Shown in pieces: positions 63,701 through 64,000 of a stretch of 64,000 bases of DNA (within the stretch, counting starts at the first letter, position 1; every line of letters begins with the position of its first letter). The notes beneath the pieces were generated by a model, which did no database searches, had not been told where the DNA came from, and was given only the letters and a program-made list of their open reading frames with translations. A program made the position numbers and the translations under genes. Source of the stretch: SB25 sp029560875 (lineage in GTDB: Bacteria; Bacteroidota; Bacteroidia; Bacteroidales; Tenuifilaceae); assembly GCA_035388225.1 (NCBI GenBank), contig DAOOPM010000001.1:198106-262105 (forward strand), written 5' to 3'.

Positions 63701-64000
63701 ACAGTAATTGCCGAGAATGGCAGAACTACTAGCCTCTATAACGTTTCAATCCGTAAATCGCAAACTATTAGTTGGACTCCAGCATCGTTAGCGAAAACTT
63801 ACGGAGATAACGTGTTTACTCTTGAGGCAACAAGTTCTGCTGATGCTCCAATTGTTTATACATCAAATAATCCTGATGTTATTAGCGTTGTTCTTAACAA
63901 GGCCACAGTTAAAGGTATTGGTAATGCAACTATTACTGCTTACCAGTATGGTAGCAATACTTTAGCAGCAGCCACACCTGTTGAGAAAGCATTCATTGTT
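57713..64000 (+). CDS. Multidomain secreted S8 protease (partial, runs off window)
   Basis: The open frame covers 2096 codons and continues past the window end. A signal peptide (MKKIYLLWVFLFLAVATFAQ) is followed by a propeptide-like region to about 215 and a subtilisin domain with Asp244 (VGIWDGSIE), His268 (EHGQHTSG), Asn370 (FSAGN) and Ser447 (SGTSMACPN). Downstream are a Kre9-like sandwich (YPNGGESFNPGDKPVIRWSS), a fibronectin-like domain, CARDB-like repeats, a CUB-like domain, a GEVED domain (FIDWNNDGDLTDAGEG), a LamG/concanavalin domain (near 62520-63080) and Ig-like segments. It is probably a type IX-secreted surface protease; the sorting tail would lie outside the window. No frameshift was seen. 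Confidence 0.93.
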   Translation, partial: MKKIYLLWVFLFLAVATFAQKEILLGSGKITLKENVNEFIYGKQNLPDSIVYRDNYYVVVQLSSIPTKKEKEALKTKGIELKSYIQDRTYFATIKKDSKSSVGSILKSTNIKSILQIEPEWKIENKVYNGEIPDYAKVGNDIAKIELIYFENSDVNEIKSYLALKGYRTINFAAEFNTITIEIPIYKAQELAKQPWVKWIEYIAPEAELENVRGRSMSRSNILGQTALGGRGLTGKGVNVGIWDGSIEAHPDLGNRLITKEFEYISEHGQHTSGTLTGSGLLDPKAKGMAPEATLYAWNFNTQQNGLSAQQEMLISARDYGVVITSNSYGVSMNNTTSCVTPPNYGAGDLQLDQLQNLFPSLLHVFSAGNDQGKCTTSGNRYFTSTKRAKNSILVGALDQLTGMTDFSSWGPMNDGRILPHITAFGDYVYSTVYDNKYADDIWSGTSMACPNVSGTATLLYERYKQIFGANPVSSLIKGALLNSAEDKGNPGPDYQFGYGAMDGVRAVEIIEKNRFFVGSIENGEEQTYTINIPAGAKEVKVMLVWNDIQGTSASKALINDLDLTLENGGTTHLPWILNPNNPSANATKGIDRLNNQEQITLTNPAAGSYTIRVKGYEVPSGPQQYSVVYDYYMPTLMLTYPNGGESFNPGDKPVIRWSSIGYTGTYTLQISTDNGTTFQTIAANIPNNQKDYIITVPNTITNQGLIRVIQDGTMDVNDAPFSIMNVASNLQLVLATCGASGWKLSWNAVTDATKYKVLKANVNEGTYTEIGETTNTTYDLPALNTDRNIYSVAAVSADGAVSERAYAVIANPSVGVDLQTIGLPFEEKLIEFPSNYVQVSSSIGVNTSYVQTLFEYSGAHIIKMLGNETTTTTWNATGDLFANNPNDVASAKICDINATNINGQLWLRLAAVMANTAADNARFRVLADGTPVANTNGDVEISSIGSGQNIMYWDLSSKAGSKFSLEFQAVLRNAKDSLMFGHFQIWQPKNDVSITKLTVPTASATLGVGENITIDVRNYSGNQLANIPVSYNINGGTPVQEVIAGPIAPFKTVTYTFANKANLSEVDVIFNVEATVLYTGDETASNNSRTAQTTRFGDYFVMPKTTTGNTFTATATTKLFTDDGGKVLNYGNSVSGAVVIKPTTTGKKVKVKLLEFDVENIYDKLTIRDGNSSTSPVIVTLTGNSYSLPKEFVSTVTSGELYVEFKSDSEGNRTGWLAEISEVSATNSGSGNTFALTSISNYNGNYSVPSTISINVKNQGSTSASNVQVQYRINSGTWVSEQIASIAAGATASYNFTQKATVSEVGKDFTITARVIDVDEYMDDNTASKTVKNDIYCFPYSNYSTTSPFFISKLEKNGIANATSTTASPGAYPQYFRNIVFPLYKDLSNETFSVTINSHQTNGKLGIFIDWNNDGDLTDAGEGPFSVSTTSGTNVYNIPVTIPTSATAGQYYMRLRASTNTGAVDPCRSETSNNGEIEDYKVELFNNFPISKDVAVTATNLVSGSNYTTTETVKATIKNNASVAVSNFDIAFKVNDGTEVKETVTETINAFGTYEYTFAGKANLSAAGSYAVEIYTLLADDQTPENNKLTTTIFNEAPATDGFFALNFDGVDDVVNAGTLNGIDIQTFTYEAWINPASYGGYGSIGFGNIFRGKNAIIFITAGNSIYPAGSMIISGIGGFKAFFTQENTIELNKWQHISVTYNSTSNQLKAYINGVEQTLTESTSGTVAAVANNATSNLYIGNSATLDRQFNGMIDEARVWNVVRTQVNIQTGMYAHQTGETGLVAEFRFDEGYYNSKAYSGTIQASILNADLSNSEGSIWTVPTVEFASYGFASQVIGWEKVSNNYYKTEVATGTDLTNLVANFAANYPNATVKVGATNQVSGSTPNNFTNSVAVPVQYDLATSIFGKNITNSIQFSVKEELNNVATMNTFSISSLSLNASPVTMNMVFDVNASAVVTALVPTFTLSAGAKAYVNGEEVISGTSAINFSNPVVFTVIAENGRTTSLYNVSIRKSQTISWTPASLAKTYGDNVFTLEATSSADAPIVYTSNNPDVISVVLNKATVKGIGNATITAYQYGSNTLAAATPVEKAFIV

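Overview
The window looks like chromosomal DNA of an anaerobic Bacteroidota (Bacteroidales-like). The evidence is the moderately AT-rich composition, repeated TAnnTTTG promoter -7 boxes (the Bacteroidota consensus), and typical gene families: an S46 dipeptidyl-peptidase, a CarboxypepD_reg/TonB-type outer membrane barrel, a DUF2520-KdsC-UbiA-Maf cluster and a multidomain secreted S8 protease. No rRNA, tRNA or CRISPR array was recognised. The right edge cuts through the S8 protease gene.

Layout. 0-8.3 kb: ECF sigma factor, DUF1648 membrane protein, uvrA, two exported proteins of unknown function, an all-helical protein, a dihydroorotate-dehydrogenase-like flavoprotein and a YggS-type PLP protein. 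8.3-10.6 kb: an accessory patch with a 228-bp direct repeat full of palindromes, a very AT-rich lipoprotein gene and a palindrome remnant. 10.6-16.4 kb (minus strand): serC, serA and a DUF1015 gene, with an S23/four-helix-bundle gene inserted, then comB-like and gcvT. 16.7-30 kb: Hpt and STAS signalling proteins, M14 peptidase and GH29 fucosidase, an outer membrane barrel, a small zinc-ribbon protein, a LuxR-type response regulator, a PAS histidine kinase broken by a frameshift, a lone receiver protein and a chemoreceptor. 30-42.3 kb (minus strand): a hydrogenase region with two catalytic [FeFe]-hydrogenase operons (HydABC type) on either side of a sensory operon (DRTGG, ATPase, atypical [FeFe]-hydrogenase, DRTGG, PHP, ATPase). 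42.7-48.7 kb: DPP11-type S46 peptidase, Maf, UbiA, KdsC-like HAD, DUF2520 and a coiled-coil protein. 49.4-55.7 kb: etfB, etfA, a second S23 gene, a two-gene Fe-S/menaquinone oxidoreductase and acyl-CoA dehydrogenase. 55.8-64 kb: a TPR/HTH regulator and the S8 protease.

The genes suggest a fermentative or syntrophic-style redox economy. NADH and ferredoxin electrons can leave as H2 through two different NAD-linked hydrogenases. Acyl-CoA electrons can reach the membrane through ETF and the Fe-S oxidoreductase. All three hydrogenase operons carry similar TTGTTA-N6-TAACAA-like palindromes upstream of their first genes, which points to shared redox control.

The most unusual structure is shared by the two unrelated S23/four-helix-bundle genes. 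Each sits inside a metabolic operon and is bracketed by arrays of 7-bp repeats that face each other in inverted orientation. The heptad word differs between the loci (TTAANCG against AAATGTA), but the architecture is the same. This suggests a small mobile or self-propagating cassette type. Coding calls rest on reading frames and motifs seen by eye; no database search was run.
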